In this document: piece after piece, positions 63,841 to 64,000 of the stretch
Layout: every line of letters begins with the position of its first letter
How positions within the stretch are numbered: position 1 is the first letter of the stretch
NCBI RefSeq assembly: GCF_000350225.1
Contig: NW_005179017.1
Coordinates: forward strand, 62,001-126,000
Reading direction: 5' to 3'
DNA length: 64,000 bases
Source of the DNA: Chondrus crispus
Taxonomy: Eukaryota > Rhodophyta > Florideophyceae > Gigartinales > Gigartinaceae
Notes under the pieces: model-generated
Database searches by the model: none
Seen by the model: only the letters and a program-made list of their open reading frames with translations
Told to the model about the DNA's origin: nothing
Program-made: the position numbers and the translations under genes

Positions 63841-64000
63841 ATGGCATCCAGCCAACCCAAGGACGTCGCTGGATCAGCTCAAGAGTCGAGGATTCCGCGA
63901 GGACCTCGTACACGTAGCCAAGGAAATTCGGCTGCTGATCCAGTTGCAGACGCGTTCCCTTCGGGGACGGCCGTTGAGAAGAACGGCCTGGAAGAGAAGT
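63841..64000 (+). CDS. Partial gag-like CDS running off the window
   Basis: ATG in a good context (GGACCATGG) opens MASSQPKDVAGSAQESRI and 53 codons without a stop to the window edge. It is hydrophilic and disordered, as are the Gag N-termini of elements A and B. Position just after a primer-binding site suggests Gag of a Ty3/gypsy element; no domain is visible yet. Confidence 0.5.
   Translation, partial: MASSQPKDVAGSAQESRIPRGPRTRSQGNSAADPVADAFPSGTAVEKNGLEEK

Noticed and set aside
1..64000. tRNA, rRNA or snRNA genes
   Set aside because: No cloverleaf, box A/B pair or conserved rRNA core was recognised by eye on either strand; a covariance-model scan would be decisive.

Overview
The window is eukaryotic nuclear DNA dominated by nested transposable elements, satellite arrays and decaying genes. 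There are no operons, ribosome binding sites or bacterial genes. Recognisable host-type proteins (MRE11, a Fes1/HspBP1-type Hsp70 exchange factor, NAD-isocitrate dehydrogenase, cytochrome b5, an EST1/SMG7-like protein) appear without obvious introns. Together with chromovirus-type Ty3/gypsy elements, CACTA, pogo and Crypton relatives, this suggests a compact, intron-poor but transposon-rich genome. A florideophyte red alga (Chondrus-like) is my best guess, by inference only; no marker gene here proves it.

Left part (1-17 kb): a reverse-strand gene with a ParB/sulfiredoxin-like domain and a C-terminal double-stranded beta-helix-like domain interrupted by one TAG; a hypothetical gene; a 408-bp palindromic dispersed repeat present twice; minisatellites; a telomere-like tract; a small CCHC zinc-knuckle protein; an EST1/SMG7-like gene in two frames; and a broken Crypton-type tyrosine recombinase.

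Middle (17.06-39.18 kb): a young Ty3/gypsy chromovirus, element A. It has 577-bp LTRs with one difference seen, a GTTAT target duplication, an intact 816-codon gag, and an intact pol in the -1 frame. Its 3' non-coding region is split by an 11.6-kb CACTA-type DNA transposon (CCCTA termini, AAG target duplication). The CACTA carries an intact tnp2 transposase, an RGG-box protein, and fragments of at least four host genes. It is a gene-capturing giant element sitting inside a retrotransposon.

Right part (39-64 kb): an MRE11 pseudogene, GC-rich and microsatellite DNA, and a satellite locus. A pogo/Tigger-like element (44902-59883, TA duplication) is inserted into this locus. The pogo transposase gene is itself split by a second 13.2-kb chromovirus, element B (600-bp LTRs, TAGAC duplication). 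Element B runs on the minus strand with gag and pol broken by TAG/TGA codons, and it carries a long antisense open frame near its 3' LTR. After the satellite come an 11-copy 76-bp array, a diverged LTR fragment, a (CTTTTT)n microsatellite, an assembly gap, and the 5' end of a third retroelement whose primer-binding site matches that of element B.
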